Translations under genes and position numbers: made by a program
Origin: Sulfuricurvum sp.
GTDB lineage: Bacteria > Campylobacterota > Campylobacteria > Campylobacterales > Sulfurimonadaceae
Direction: 5' to 3'
Length of the DNA: 64,000 bases
Assembly (NCBI GenBank): GCA_024637295.1
Contig: JAGXFL010000004.1
Location: 1-64,000, forward strand
Shown: one piece after another, positions 54,308 to 63,102 of the stretch
Layout of the letters: each line of letters starts with the position of its first letter
How positions within the stretch are numbered: the stretch's first letter is position 1
Notes under the pieces: generated by a model
Databases searched by the model: none
Told to the model about the DNA's origin: nothing
The model's input: only the letters and a program-made list of their open reading frames with translations

Positions 54308-55356
54308 TGCATTAATCTCGTTATATCGTTGTACAGTCCCAATGTCATAAGTCCCAGCAAGATGACCCATCCTCCGATGGTAAGTTGGGTGATAATTGCT
54401 TCACTTGGGGCTTTTCGACGGATCATCTCGTAGAGATTGAAGACGATATGCCCTCCATCAAGCGCGGGGATTGGGAGAAGGTTAAGGACTCCGAGATTGA
54501 CAGAGATGAGTGCCGCAAAGAAGAAAAGACTCATCCACCCATACTGAGACGCATCTGCTGTAAGTTGAACGATGCTCACCACTCCTCCAAGCTCTTTGGT
54601 AGGCACTACTCCTGTGATCAGTTTTTGGACACTTTGAAAAATCATCAACGAGGCATCAACGGTCTGCTTTGTAGCATATCCAATTCCTTGGATAAAACTA
54701 AGATGCAATGTGTGCATTTCACCCGAAGGGGCGATACCTACCATCCGTTTATAGATCTTTTCTTTGAATATATTGGTGCTTTCACTGACATGAGGAGAAA
54801 GGGTTGTGAACACAAGTGCATTTTCACGCTGGATTTGCAGTGTTAAAGTCCCTTTTGATGAGACGATAAAATCGGATAGTTCATCCCACTGGGTAATACT
54901 TTCGCCGTTGATGGAGAGAATCCTATCATCTTTTTGAAGACCTGCGAGTTGCGCCGGTGAATTTGGTGAAACTGCACCGATTACCGGAGAGAGTGCTTTT
55001 GGTCCACCAAGGGCAATAGCGTACAACAATAACCACGCGAGTAAAAAGTTGGCAAAAGGGCCTGCTAAGAGGATGATAATACGTTGCCATGGTTTTTTGG
55101 AATTGTAACTGTCGGTATCATTACTGATTGCACTTGGGTCAAGATCGTCCTGCCCTTTCATTTTGACATAACCGCCCAGAGGAATAGCGGAAATTTGCCA
55201 TTGTGTGTCAAGCCACTTGAATGCAAAAAGTTTTTTACCAAATCCAATACTGAAGACTTCTACATAGACACCGAAAAAACGGGCGGCGGTGTAGTGACCC
55301 AGTTCATGGAAAAAAATAAGGGCAGATAAAATAAGAAGAGCGATCATCCAACTCAT
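54304..55356 (-). CDS. rseP: RseP-type site-2 metalloprotease
   Basis: An intramembrane zinc protease that cuts membrane-bound substrates such as anti-sigma factors or signal-peptide remnants. The 350-residue form has the zinc motif FFHELGHYTAARFFG in the first helix (His near 18 and 22), one PDZ domain (about 115-185, AGLQKDDRILSINGE) and the second active-site segment PIPALDGGHIVF (about 290-300). E. coli RseP has two PDZ domains; a single one is common in this phylum. Overlaps pgsA and yggS by 4 nt each. Confidence 0.93.
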   Translation of the reverse strand: MSWMIALLILSALIFFHELGHYTAARFFGVYVEVFSIGFGKKLFAFKWLDTQWQISAIPLGGYVKMKGQDDLDPSAISNDTDSYNSKKPWQRIIILLAGPFANFLLAWLLLYAIALGGPKALSPVIGAVSPNSPAQLAGLQKDDRILSINGESITQWDELSDFIVSSKGTLTLQIQRENALVFTTLSPHVSESTNIFKEKIYKRMVGIAPSGEMHTLHLSFIQGIGYATKQTVDASLMIFQSVQKLITGVVPTKELGGVVSIVQLTADASQYGWMSLFFFAALISVNLGVLNLLPIPALDGGHIVFNLYEMIRRKAPSEAIITQLTIGGWVILLGLMTLGLYNDITRLMQ

Positions 55357-55907
55357 ACGGTTTCCTTGGTACGATATGCTTTCGCAAACCCTACGACATA
55401 TTCAACACCTGAATAGATTGTAAGTGCAACGGCGATCCATAGTAGTAACTCTCCACCCATCCAGTGCATGAGTAAAAAACCGATGGCGATCATCTGTGCG
55501 ACAGTTTTGACTTTTCCTGTCAACGACGCACTGATGTCGATCCCCTCAGACAGTGAGAGGGTACGAAGACCTGTGATAAAGAGCTCACGTCCTATGATGA
55601 GATAGATGGCCCATGCCGAAGCCTCACCGTTCATCATCAGACCTAAAAAGGCGGCCAATGTGAGCATCTTATCCGCAAGTGGGTCAAGTATTTGCCCAAC
55701 GATGGTGATTTGATTCAGTTCACGAGCGATATAGCCGTCAAAAAAATCGGTAACGCTTGCGAGGACAAACAGCAATGCCGCGGTGTAGTAGCTCCAGCTA
55801 ACATGCCAGCCGTTATCGGTAAAGAGTTGCGGAGTGAGAATCACCCAAAACATCACGGGTGCTGCGAGAAGGCGGGAAAGTGCGAGGAGATTGGGAAGAT
55901 TGATCAT
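55353..55907 (-). CDS. pgsA: CDP-diacylglycerol-glycerol-3-phosphate 3-phosphatidyltransferase
   Basis: Makes phosphatidylglycerol phosphate, the entry to phosphatidylglycerol and cardiolipin. The 184-residue membrane protein contains the CDP-alcohol phosphatidyltransferase motif D-x2-DG-x2-AR-x8-G-x3-D-x3-D, read as TDFFDGYIAREL then GQILDPLADK (about 57-84). Four to five hydrophobic helices. Overlaps both neighbours by 4 nt, so it is translationally coupled to fabL and rseP. Confidence 0.95.
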   Translation of the reverse strand: MINLPNLLALSRLLAAPVMFWVILTPQLFTDNGWHVSWSYYTAALLFVLASVTDFFDGYIARELNQITIVGQILDPLADKMLTLAAFLGLMMNGEASAWAIYLIIGRELFITGLRTLSLSEGIDISASLTGKVKTVAQMIAIGFLLMHWMGGELLLWIAVALTIYSGVEYVVGFAKAYRTKETV

Positions 55908-56680
55908 CTAAAAGTTGTTCCACCGTCAACAACGATCGTTTGACCCGTAATCCAGCTTGCCTCTTCGGTACAGAGAAAATAAACGGCACCTGCGATGTCG
56001 TTAGGGCTTCCCATACGGTTCATCGCAGAGCGTCGGATGGTCTCAGCTTTGACCTCTTCGTAGTTGGTAAACGCTTTGAGAGCATCGGTGTCGATCGGAC
56101 CGCCTGAAACGGCATTGACACGGATGTTCATCTCACCCAATTCTACGGCGGCATAACGGCTCATCGCTTCAACCGCAGCTTTGTTGGTTCCGTGACCCGC
56201 ATAGTTTTCGATGTAGATCAGATTTCCCGTACTGGACATGGTCACAACGGCACCACCGCCTACTTTTTCCATCCGTTTTGCCGCTTCTTGGGTTCCCACG
56301 ACAAAGGCATTGACGGTCGCGGTATAGATATTGTTAAGACCACGCGGTTTAAGGCGCATGAACTTACCGTATCCCCCAACGACAGGACGGCCATAGATCA
56401 TCGCATTACTCACAAAAAAGTCAACACGGTCAAAATCGGCATCAATGGATTCAAAAAGAGGTTTAAATTCGTCTGTTTCTAAGATGTTTAGAGGATAAGC
56501 GCGTGCTTTGATGCCATATTTTTCTTCGAGTCCTTGTGCCAATACGGCTGCAGTTTCGGCATTGGAATTGTACGTAAATGCAATATTGACACCGTTTTGA
56601 GCAAATTTTTCAGCGATGGCTTGACCGATCCCTTTTGTGGCTCCGGTAATAACCAGTGTTTTGCCTTTCATATTTGTCAT
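55904..56680 (-). CDS. fabL: enoyl-ACP reductase, FabL-like SDR
   Basis: Reduces trans-2-enoyl-ACP in the last step of each fatty-acid elongation cycle. The 258-residue SDR has an N-terminal TGATKGIGQAIA nucleotide motif like classical SDRs, but its active site is Tyr-x6-Lys (YAGHGTNK, about 161-168), as in FabI/FabL rather than Tyr-x3-Lys. This combination matches FabL, reported in Bacillus and Helicobacter. The end, SWITGQTIVVDGGTT, is usual for the superfamily. Gene order next to dapA and pgsA supports a core role. If FabI is absent elsewhere, it would be the essential reductase. Confidence 0.8.
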   Translation of the reverse strand: MTNMKGKTLVITGATKGIGQAIAEKFAQNGVNIAFTYNSNAETAAVLAQGLEEKYGIKARAYPLNILETDEFKPLFESIDADFDRVDFFVSNAMIYGRPVVGGYGKFMRLKPRGLNNIYTATVNAFVVGTQEAAKRMEKVGGGAVVTMSSTGNLIYIENYAGHGTNKAAVEAMSRYAAVELGEMNIRVNAVSGGPIDTDALKAFTNYEEVKAETIRRSAMNRMGSPNDIAGAVYFLCTEEASWITGQTIVVDGGTTFR

Positions 56681-56683
56681 TAT

Positions 56684-57577
56684 TTATGCTCCTTGAATTG
56701 TATAGTTTTTCATGATCTCTTCGATCGTTTTTAGGTTGGCCGCACTTGGTGCAACAAGAGGAAGGCGATATTCGAGCGTATCAATAAGCCCTGCAATGTA
56801 CATAGCGGCTTTGATCATCACAGGATTGGATTCTAGGAATAGGGCTTTGTTAATAGGGTATAGAATATCATTAATGGCTTTTGAGGCCGTAAAATCACCT
56901 GCTAATGCTTTAGCCACTAAGGTGCTTTTCATATCAGGTAAGAGATTGGACGTCACAGACGTAATACCCGCCCCACCACAAGCGAGAATAGCGTAGTCAA
57001 TCGCATCATCGCCTGAAAAGACTTTGAGTTCAGGTCGTCGTGAAAGCAGCTCGATTGTACGCTCAATACTTCCTGTCGCTTCTTTGATGCCGTAAATATT
57101 TTCCACATCATCAAAAAGGCGGATAACGGTATCGGCACTGATGTCCACAACGGTACGTCCCGGGACATTATAGAGCATGAAAGGAAGATCACCGACCGAT
57201 TGTGCGATGGCTTTGTAGTGCTGATACAGACCCTCTTGAGACGGTTTGTTGTAATAGGGTGCTACAGAAAAAATCGCGTCGACTCCGCATTTTTGAGCTG
57301 TTTGAGCTGCTTTGATCGCTTCAGCGGTTGAATTGCTGCCTGCACCAGCTAGGACTTTGGTATTGGTTCCTTTGCATACTGCTACAGCGATTTCCATACA
57401 AATACGGTCTTCATCATAACTGAGGGTTGCACTCTCACCCGTTGTCCCTACAGGGCAAACGGCATTGATCCCATGATTGATCTGTCTTTGAATGAGTTGT
57501 GCGTATTTTTGCTCATCCAATTTTCCGTTTTTAAAAGGGGTAATCAAAGCAGTTGTAGATCCTGTAACTAGATTCAT
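56684..57577 (-). CDS. dapA: 4-hydroxy-tetrahydrodipicolinate synthase
   Basis: Condenses pyruvate with aspartate semialdehyde, the first dedicated step to lysine and meso-diaminopimelate. The 297-residue barrel shows GTTGESATLSYDE, YYNKPSQEGLYQHYKAIA, the tyrosine in LYNVPGRTVVDI (near 135) and the Schiff-base lysine in IYGIKEATGSIER (near 163). Overlaps the M16 peptidase gene by 4 nt and is followed by fabL after 3 nt. Confidence 0.96.
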   Translation of the reverse strand: MNLVTGSTTALITPFKNGKLDEQKYAQLIQRQINHGINAVCPVGTTGESATLSYDEDRICMEIAVAVCKGTNTKVLAGAGSNSTAEAIKAAQTAQKCGVDAIFSVAPYYNKPSQEGLYQHYKAIAQSVGDLPFMLYNVPGRTVVDISADTVIRLFDDVENIYGIKEATGSIERTIELLSRRPELKVFSGDDAIDYAILACGGAGITSVTSNLLPDMKSTLVAKALAGDFTASKAINDILYPINKALFLESNPVMIKAAMYIAGLIDTLEYRLPLVAPSAANLKTIEEIMKNYTIQGA

Positions 57578-58875
57578 TTTTGACCTTTTCGTAAAATGAG
57601 TGTGGTCGATTTATCCATATCGAAATAGCGTTTAGCGGTTTCTTGTATATCGCTAGGGGTTAGAGCGTTAATAGAAGCTTCATAACGTTCCAATGGAGAG
57701 ATGTCCCCACGTGCAAGGTAGCTTCCGAATAATTCGGCAACCGAGGTCGAACTCTCGAGGGAGTAGATAAAATCAGCACGGGTGCTGATCTTGATCTTGT
57801 CCAATTCTGCTTTTTTGACCGGTTTGGTTTGTATCGCTTTGATCTCTTTGTAAAGCTCTTTCTCGATTGTCTCTGCAGTGACACCTTTGTTGGCGATGGC
57901 TAAAAACAAAAAGACACCCGGATCGATCGTCTCCATATTGTAAGCATGGATTTGGTTAACAAGACGCTTTTCATCAACGAGTTTACGGTACAAACGTGAA
58001 CTTTTGCCCGAGCTTAGCAACTCACTGATAGCGGAAAGTTTTGGTTGGTCAGCATGTTGGAAATTAGGGATAGGAAAAGAGATGGCCAACATCTCCACTT
58101 CACTCTCTTTATTGACAATGACTCGTCGTGCCCCGTCTTGTTCAGGCTCAACGATCTTCATGGTAGGGATATCAACTGTATTTGGGACTGTGTCAAAATA
58201 TTTCTGGGCTTCCTCAAATACCGTTTGAGGTTTGATGTCCCCTGTTACGACGAGAATGGCATTTTTTGGCTGGTAATAGGTCTTATGAAAGTCTTGGATG
58301 TCTTTGAGCGTCCATGTCTGAATGTCGTTCATAAAACCGATCGGAGTCCAGTGATAGGAATGGTAGATATAAGCGCTGTTAAAGAGGCGAAAATAGAGGT
58401 AACCCATCGGATTGTTATCGGTTCTCCATCGGCGCTCTTCTGCCACAACGTTACGCTCTGGTTGGAACTCTTCGTCTTTGAGATTGAGGTTTTGCATCAA
58501 TTCAGAAAAAAGGCTAAGTGATTTACCGAGATTTTCGCTGCTGGATTTGATGTAGTAGTGGGTATGGTCAAAACCTGTGGAAGCATTGTTGAGTCCACCG
58601 ATGCTTTTGACCTCTTCGTCAAACTCACCCGCTTTGAGATTCTTAGTCGATTTGAAGTTCATATGCTCAAGCATATGGGCTATACCGCTTTTACCCATGA
58701 CTTCGTTACGGCTTCCTACTTTATAAAAAATATCGGTTGAGATAACTGATGAGTGGTTATCCATAGGGATAGCAACGACTTGCAATCCATTGGAAAGCGT
58801 TTTGGTTTCGTAATGAGGCAGTGATGAAGCCATTAAAGTTCCTAGCGTAAAAAATAATACCGTGAGCGATTTCAT
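57574..58875 (-). CDS. M16 family zinc metallopeptidase
   Basis: A 433-residue exported or periplasmic peptidase of the insulinase family. An N-terminal signal (about 1-17) precedes the inverted zinc motif HxxEH in IAHMLEHMNFKS (about 65-76) and the downstream glutamate in VVAEERRWRTDNNP. The second half (about 200-433) is the inactive partner domain (YYQPKNAILVVTGD, RLYRKLVDEKRL). A single two-domain unit implies dimer action as in processing peptidases. Substrate unknown. Its ATG overlaps the pyrD stop (TAATG). Confidence 0.9.
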   Translation of the reverse strand: MKSLTVLFFTLGTLMASSLPHYETKTLSNGLQVVAIPMDNHSSVISTDIFYKVGSRNEVMGKSGIAHMLEHMNFKSTKNLKAGEFDEEVKSIGGLNNASTGFDHTHYYIKSSSENLGKSLSLFSELMQNLNLKDEEFQPERNVVAEERRWRTDNNPMGYLYFRLFNSAYIYHSYHWTPIGFMNDIQTWTLKDIQDFHKTYYQPKNAILVVTGDIKPQTVFEEAQKYFDTVPNTVDIPTMKIVEPEQDGARRVIVNKESEVEMLAISFPIPNFQHADQPKLSAISELLSSGKSSRLYRKLVDEKRLVNQIHAYNMETIDPGVFLFLAIANKGVTAETIEKELYKEIKAIQTKPVKKAELDKIKISTRADFIYSLESSTSVAELFGSYLARGDISPLERYEASINALTPSDIQETAKRYFDMDKSTTLILRKGQK

Positions 58876-59930
58876 TAGCGATCGGCGCCGATGGCCTGGG
58901 TAATAGAACTGTAACCATCTTGAGCGAGCAGATCAATAAGACCGCTGTTGATCTCTTCGACCATCTCAGGCCCTTTAAAAATAAGAGAGCTGTAAAGTTG
59001 AACCAATGATGCCCCGGCACGAATACGGCGATAGGCTTCTTCAGGAGTCGAAATACCGCCTACGCTTATGAGGGTTGTCTTTCCGAACAACTCACGTGCA
59101 ATGGCATCAAAGATGTAAAAACTGCGCTCACGCAATACTTCTCCACTGATGCCACCAATGTCTTCGGGATCGGTAAGAAGCGAATAGTCAACAGTGGTAT
59201 TAGTAGCGATGATACCGTCCGCTCCGCTGTTCACAGCATGGACACACAGTGCTACCGCTTGGTCTTCAGACATGTCCGGAGCAATCTTGAGGAGGATCGG
59301 TTTGGATGTGAGTGTTTTGGCGGTTTGAAAAAGCTGGGCAATAAACTCTTCATTCTGCAGATCACGCAATCCGGGAGTATTGGGTGACGAGATATTGATG
59401 ACCATGTAATCGGCATACGGATGGAGTGCTTTGATCAGTGTCGTGTAGTCTTTGAGTGCATTTTCTTCGGACGTGAGCTTGTTCTTTCCAATATTGACAC
59501 CAATTGGGCTGCTGAAAGGGTAAATGTTTTTTAAACGGTGAGAAATGCGAAACAATCCGTCATTATTGAATCCCATCGCATTTTGCAATGATTCTTCCTC
59601 GATATGACGCCATAGACGTGGACGAGGATTGCCTTCTTGAGGTTTTGGGGTAAGGGTACCGATTTCGGTAAATCCAAATCCCATTGCCAAGGTTCCCTCG
59701 ATCATCGTGGCATTTTTGTCAAATCCTGCGGCAAGTCCTACTGGATTGAGAAAGGTGCGCCCAAAGAGTTCTTGGGTCAGTGATGCGTGGGTGACAAAGT
59801 ATTTAGTGATAAAATGGTTTAAAAGAGGTGGACAGAAGCCGGCACCGCGTAACGCAATAGCCCCTAATGTATGTGCATTTTCGGGCTGGAGCTTGAATAA
59901 CCACGGTTTTAATGATTCGTAATCGATCAT
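58875..59930 (-). CDS. pyrD: dihydroorotate dehydrogenase (quinone)
   Basis: Oxidises dihydroorotate to orotate in pyrimidine synthesis, passing electrons to quinone at the inner membrane (class 2). The N-terminal amphipathic segment (about 1-35, SLKPWLFKLQPENAH) is the membrane-binding extension. FMN-site motifs include NPVGLAAGFDKNA, NISSPNTPGL (with the catalytic serine), LLKIAPDMSED, IATNTT and LISVGGIS. I use the ATG at 59930, which has AAGG eight bases upstream and aligns with known starts; five more codons are open upstream. Confidence 0.95.
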   Translation of the reverse strand: MIDYESLKPWLFKLQPENAHTLGAIALRGAGFCPPLLNHFITKYFVTHASLTQELFGRTFLNPVGLAAGFDKNATMIEGTLAMGFGFTEIGTLTPKPQEGNPRPRLWRHIEEESLQNAMGFNNDGLFRISHRLKNIYPFSSPIGVNIGKNKLTSEENALKDYTTLIKALHPYADYMVINISSPNTPGLRDLQNEEFIAQLFQTAKTLTSKPILLKIAPDMSEDQAVALCVHAVNSGADGIIATNTTVDYSLLTDPEDIGGISGEVLRERSFYIFDAIARELFGKTTLISVGGISTPEEAYRRIRAGASLVQLYSSLIFKGPEMVEEINSGLIDLLAQDGYSSITQAIGADR

Positions 59931-59992
59931 AGTAGTTGCCTTCATGGGATAAATTGATGCGATTATACTCTAAAATGGTTTAAGGGTAAAAA

Positions 59993-61699
59993 TTAAACCA
60001 TCTCACCGGCCAAGCGACGGTATGCATCGGAGGTTTCCAAAAGTTCTTGATGAGTTCCGCGTGCGATGATATGACCCGATTCAAAATACAAAATAGTGTC
60101 GGCATGGATAATGGTGCTTAGGCGGTGTGCGATAGTGATGGTTATCTTGTCTTTGGAATACTTGTTTAGAGCGTTTTGAATCCGCTTTTCACTCTCATTG
60201 TCCAATGCGCTGGTCGCTTCATCCAAGATAAGCAGGGAAGCGTGTTTATAGATGGCACGAGCGATCGCAATGCGCTGACGTTGACCACCGGAGAGATTGG
60301 CTCCGAATTCTTGCATCATAGTATGAATACCTTCAGGAAGGCTTGTTGCAAATTCATAGGCATCCGCCATCTTAAGCGCCTCTAGCACCTTTGCTTCATC
60401 AATATCACTTCCGTAGGCAACATTGGCTGCAAGGGTGTCTTGAAAGATATATACCCGTTGAGATACGCTTGCTATTTGATGTCGCAGAGAGTTTTGTGTG
60501 TACTCTTTTATATTTTTATTGTTGATGGTGACTGTACCTTCATCGGCATCGTAAAAGCGTAGTAATAGGTTGACAAGAGAACTCTTTCCACCGCCGCTTT
60601 GTCCGACAAGGGCAATGTTTTGCCCTGAATGGATCGTAAGGTTTAATGCTTCGAGAGCATTTTTTTCTCCAAATTTGAGAGTGACATTTTCAAATGTTAC
60701 ACTGGATATAGCTTCAGATAACTCACTAGCCCCATCGGTGATGGCATTGTTGATATCAAAGATATGAAAGACACGCTCGCTAGCGGCTAAGGCATCTTGG
60801 ATCTTGCCATAGATGGAACTGACACGGCGAAGAGGTTGAAAAATAAGACCTACAGCAGTTAAAAATGCGGTGAATTCACCCACACTCATCTTACCTGCAT
60901 ACACTTCGCGTCCTCCGACATAGATCACCGCTGCTAATCCGATGGCTGCAATGATTTCCATGAGGGGGGAGACGAGTTCATTGGTATAGGTTGATTTCAT
61001 ATTGATGTTAAAAAAGTGTTCATTGTCTTGCTTGAAGCGTGTCAGTTCATACGATTCGGTCGCATTGGCTTTGATGATCTCGCTATTGTTGAAGACCTCT
61101 GTCAATCGTGTCATGACATCGGCATTTTTTTCTTGAGAATGGTGAGAAAGTTTTTTGAGCCGTTTGGTGATAGAGATAAGGGGAACGATAATGACGGGCA
61201 TGACAATAAGAGACCAAAATGCTAAGACGGGATTGAGCCACACTACATAGCCGACCAAAGCAATAACGGTAATGCTCTCACGTATGAGCTCAGGAAGCAT
61301 AGATGAGACAAAATACTGGACACGGGCGAGGTCATTGGTAATGCGTGAGATCAGTTCACCGCTACGGTTGATGTACAAAAAGTGCATGTCCATATGGATG
61401 ATTTTTTCCAGTAAATCTTCCCGTAATCGCGAAATAATATGCAATCCGATGTAATTGGTGTAGACCGATTGGAGATATCTTCCCAGTGATTTGAGTACAT
61501 AGATTCCGATGAGCAGCAACGGAATGAAGATAAGCATTTGAGGGTCTTTTTTGATAAACATGTTGTCCATGATCGGCTGCATAATATGAGCGGTTCCTGC
61601 CGTTGCGGTCACCGTTAACAATATGCCGATGAGAACCATCAAATAATGGAATTTATACCCTTTTATGTACGGCCAGTAGCGTTGATAGATCGCTTTCAA
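59993..61699 (-). CDS. msbA: MsbA-like ABC exporter
   Basis: A 568-residue half-transporter: six hydrophobic helices (about 20-310) fused to an ATPase domain (about 330-565) with Walker A VGQSGGGKSS, Q-loop, signature LSGGQRQRIAIARA and Walker B SLLILDEATSALD. Homodimers of this class flip lipid A-core or other lipids; the position among murJ, pgsA and fatty-acid genes supports a lipid role. Start is a TTG overlapping the cysS stop (TTGA), with GGAG upstream. A multidrug function cannot be excluded from sequence. Confidence 0.85.
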   Translation of the reverse strand: MKAIYQRYWPYIKGYKFHYLMVLIGILLTVTATAGTAHIMQPIMDNMFIKKDPQMLIFIPLLLIGIYVLKSLGRYLQSVYTNYIGLHIISRLREDLLEKIIHMDMHFLYINRSGELISRITNDLARVQYFVSSMLPELIRESITVIALVGYVVWLNPVLAFWSLIVMPVIIVPLISITKRLKKLSHHSQEKNADVMTRLTEVFNNSEIIKANATESYELTRFKQDNEHFFNINMKSTYTNELVSPLMEIIAAIGLAAVIYVGGREVYAGKMSVGEFTAFLTAVGLIFQPLRRVSSIYGKIQDALAASERVFHIFDINNAITDGASELSEAISSVTFENVTLKFGEKNALEALNLTIHSGQNIALVGQSGGGKSSLVNLLLRFYDADEGTVTINNKNIKEYTQNSLRHQIASVSQRVYIFQDTLAANVAYGSDIDEAKVLEALKMADAYEFATSLPEGIHTMMQEFGANLSGGQRQRIAIARAIYKHASLLILDEATSALDNESEKRIQNALNKYSKDKITITIAHRLSTIIHADTILYFESGHIIARGTHQELLETSDAYRRLAGEMV

Positions 61700-63093
61700 T
61701 TACTCATCTCCCAAAACGTACCGTTTGCCGTATCCATAATAGATACATTCATAGCGGTCAACTCATCGCGTATAGCATCGGAAGCGGCAAAGTCCTTGAG
61801 GGCTTTAGCCTCGGATCGTTTAACAATGAGTTCATTGATTTTTGCCTTACTCTCATCATCAAGACCGAATTGAAAATACTCATACGGGTTTTGCCCTCCA
61901 AATCCCAGTACTCTTTCAATCATAAGAAGAGAAGAGAGTAACGTTTGGCGGAAGATTTTGTCTTTGGGATTAGCATCGAGGGCATCATTGGCAGAAGCTA
62001 TGAGCTCATCGATGAGGGCATACGCTTTGGAGACGTTTAAATCATCGTTTAGGACTTCCAGAAGTGCAGTGTTAAACTCGGTAGCAACGGTTTGGGTTGT
62101 AAGTCCAAAAAGTCGTTTTTTAAGACGGTAAAGACGATCCAGCCGTTTTTTAGAAGCGACCAAATCCTCTTCATTGAAGTTGAAATCACCGCGGTAATGG
62201 GTGCTCAGGAGATAAAAGCGAAGCACTTCGCCATTGTATGCTTTGAGGGCATCTTTGAGGAAAAAACTGTTCCCCAGACTTTTGGACATCTTTTCACCAT
62301 CTACATTGATAAAGCCATTGTGTACCCAGTAGCGTGCGAGATTGTGATTGGTAGCACAACGTGTTTGTGCCGCTTCATTTTCATGATGAGGGAACAGCAG
62401 ATCTGCACCGCCGCCATGAATGTCAATTGCAAATTCACACCCCTCAATCGCCAAATACTGCTCAATCATTGCCGAACATTCCAAATGCCAGCCGGGACGT
62501 CCCGGACCAAAAGGGGAATCAAATGAAATGGTGCCGTCATGCACCGCTTTCCAAAGGGCAAAATCAGCCTCGTTTTTTTTCTCACTTACTGCAGTGACCC
62601 GACTAATGTTTTCGGTGCTTTGTCGGTTGGAAAGAGAGAGATAGCTCTTATCGCTTTGAGTATCGAAATAGACATCGCCATTACTGATAACATAAGCGTG
62701 TTTTTTTTCAATGAGATGCTCAATCATGCGTGTCATAGCAGGGATTGATTCGGTGGCTTTTGGCTCTAATGTTGGGGTACGTACTCCTATAGCTTCCATG
62801 TCGAGACGATAATTATTGGTATAGTGTGTAGCAATCTCTTGCACACTTTGTCCTGTCTCAGTTGCTTTTTTGATGATTTTGTCGTCTATGTCGGTGATGT
62901 TGCGTGCAAAAGTCACTTGATAGCCATTGGCTTCCAAAACACGACTTAAGAGATCAAAAGTTAATGCACTTTTAGCGTGTCCCAAGTGGGCATCATCGTA
63001 GACCGTTGGTCCGCAGACGTACAGGGAGACTTTACCCTCGATAAGCGGTTCAAACTTGCATTTGGTTTTTTGTACACTGTCGTATAGGAACAT
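61696..63093 (-). CDS. cysS: cysteinyl-tRNA synthetase
   Basis: Charges tRNA-Cys. The 465-residue class I enzyme has the HIGH-type motif CGPTVYDDAHLGHAK (about 28-42) and the KMSKS loop (GEKMSKSLGN, about 268-277). Zinc ligands are visible as Cys in CGPTVY, Cys in HLECSAM and His/Glu in FPHHENE. The C-terminal anticodon-binding helical domain is complete. It follows murJ after 9 nt and overlaps msbA. Confidence 0.97.
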   Translation of the reverse strand: MFLYDSVQKTKCKFEPLIEGKVSLYVCGPTVYDDAHLGHAKSALTFDLLSRVLEANGYQVTFARNITDIDDKIIKKATETGQSVQEIATHYTNNYRLDMEAIGVRTPTLEPKATESIPAMTRMIEHLIEKKHAYVISNGDVYFDTQSDKSYLSLSNRQSTENISRVTAVSEKKNEADFALWKAVHDGTISFDSPFGPGRPGWHLECSAMIEQYLAIEGCEFAIDIHGGGADLLFPHHENEAAQTRCATNHNLARYWVHNGFINVDGEKMSKSLGNSFFLKDALKAYNGEVLRFYLLSTHYRGDFNFNEEDLVASKKRLDRLYRLKKRLFGLTTQTVATEFNTALLEVLNDDLNVSKAYALIDELIASANDALDANPKDKIFRQTLLSSLLMIERVLGFGGQNPYEYFQFGLDDESKAKINELIVKRSEAKALKDFAASDAIRDELTAMNVSIMDTANGTFWEMSN

Positions 63094-63102
63094 CGTTGCT
63101 CT

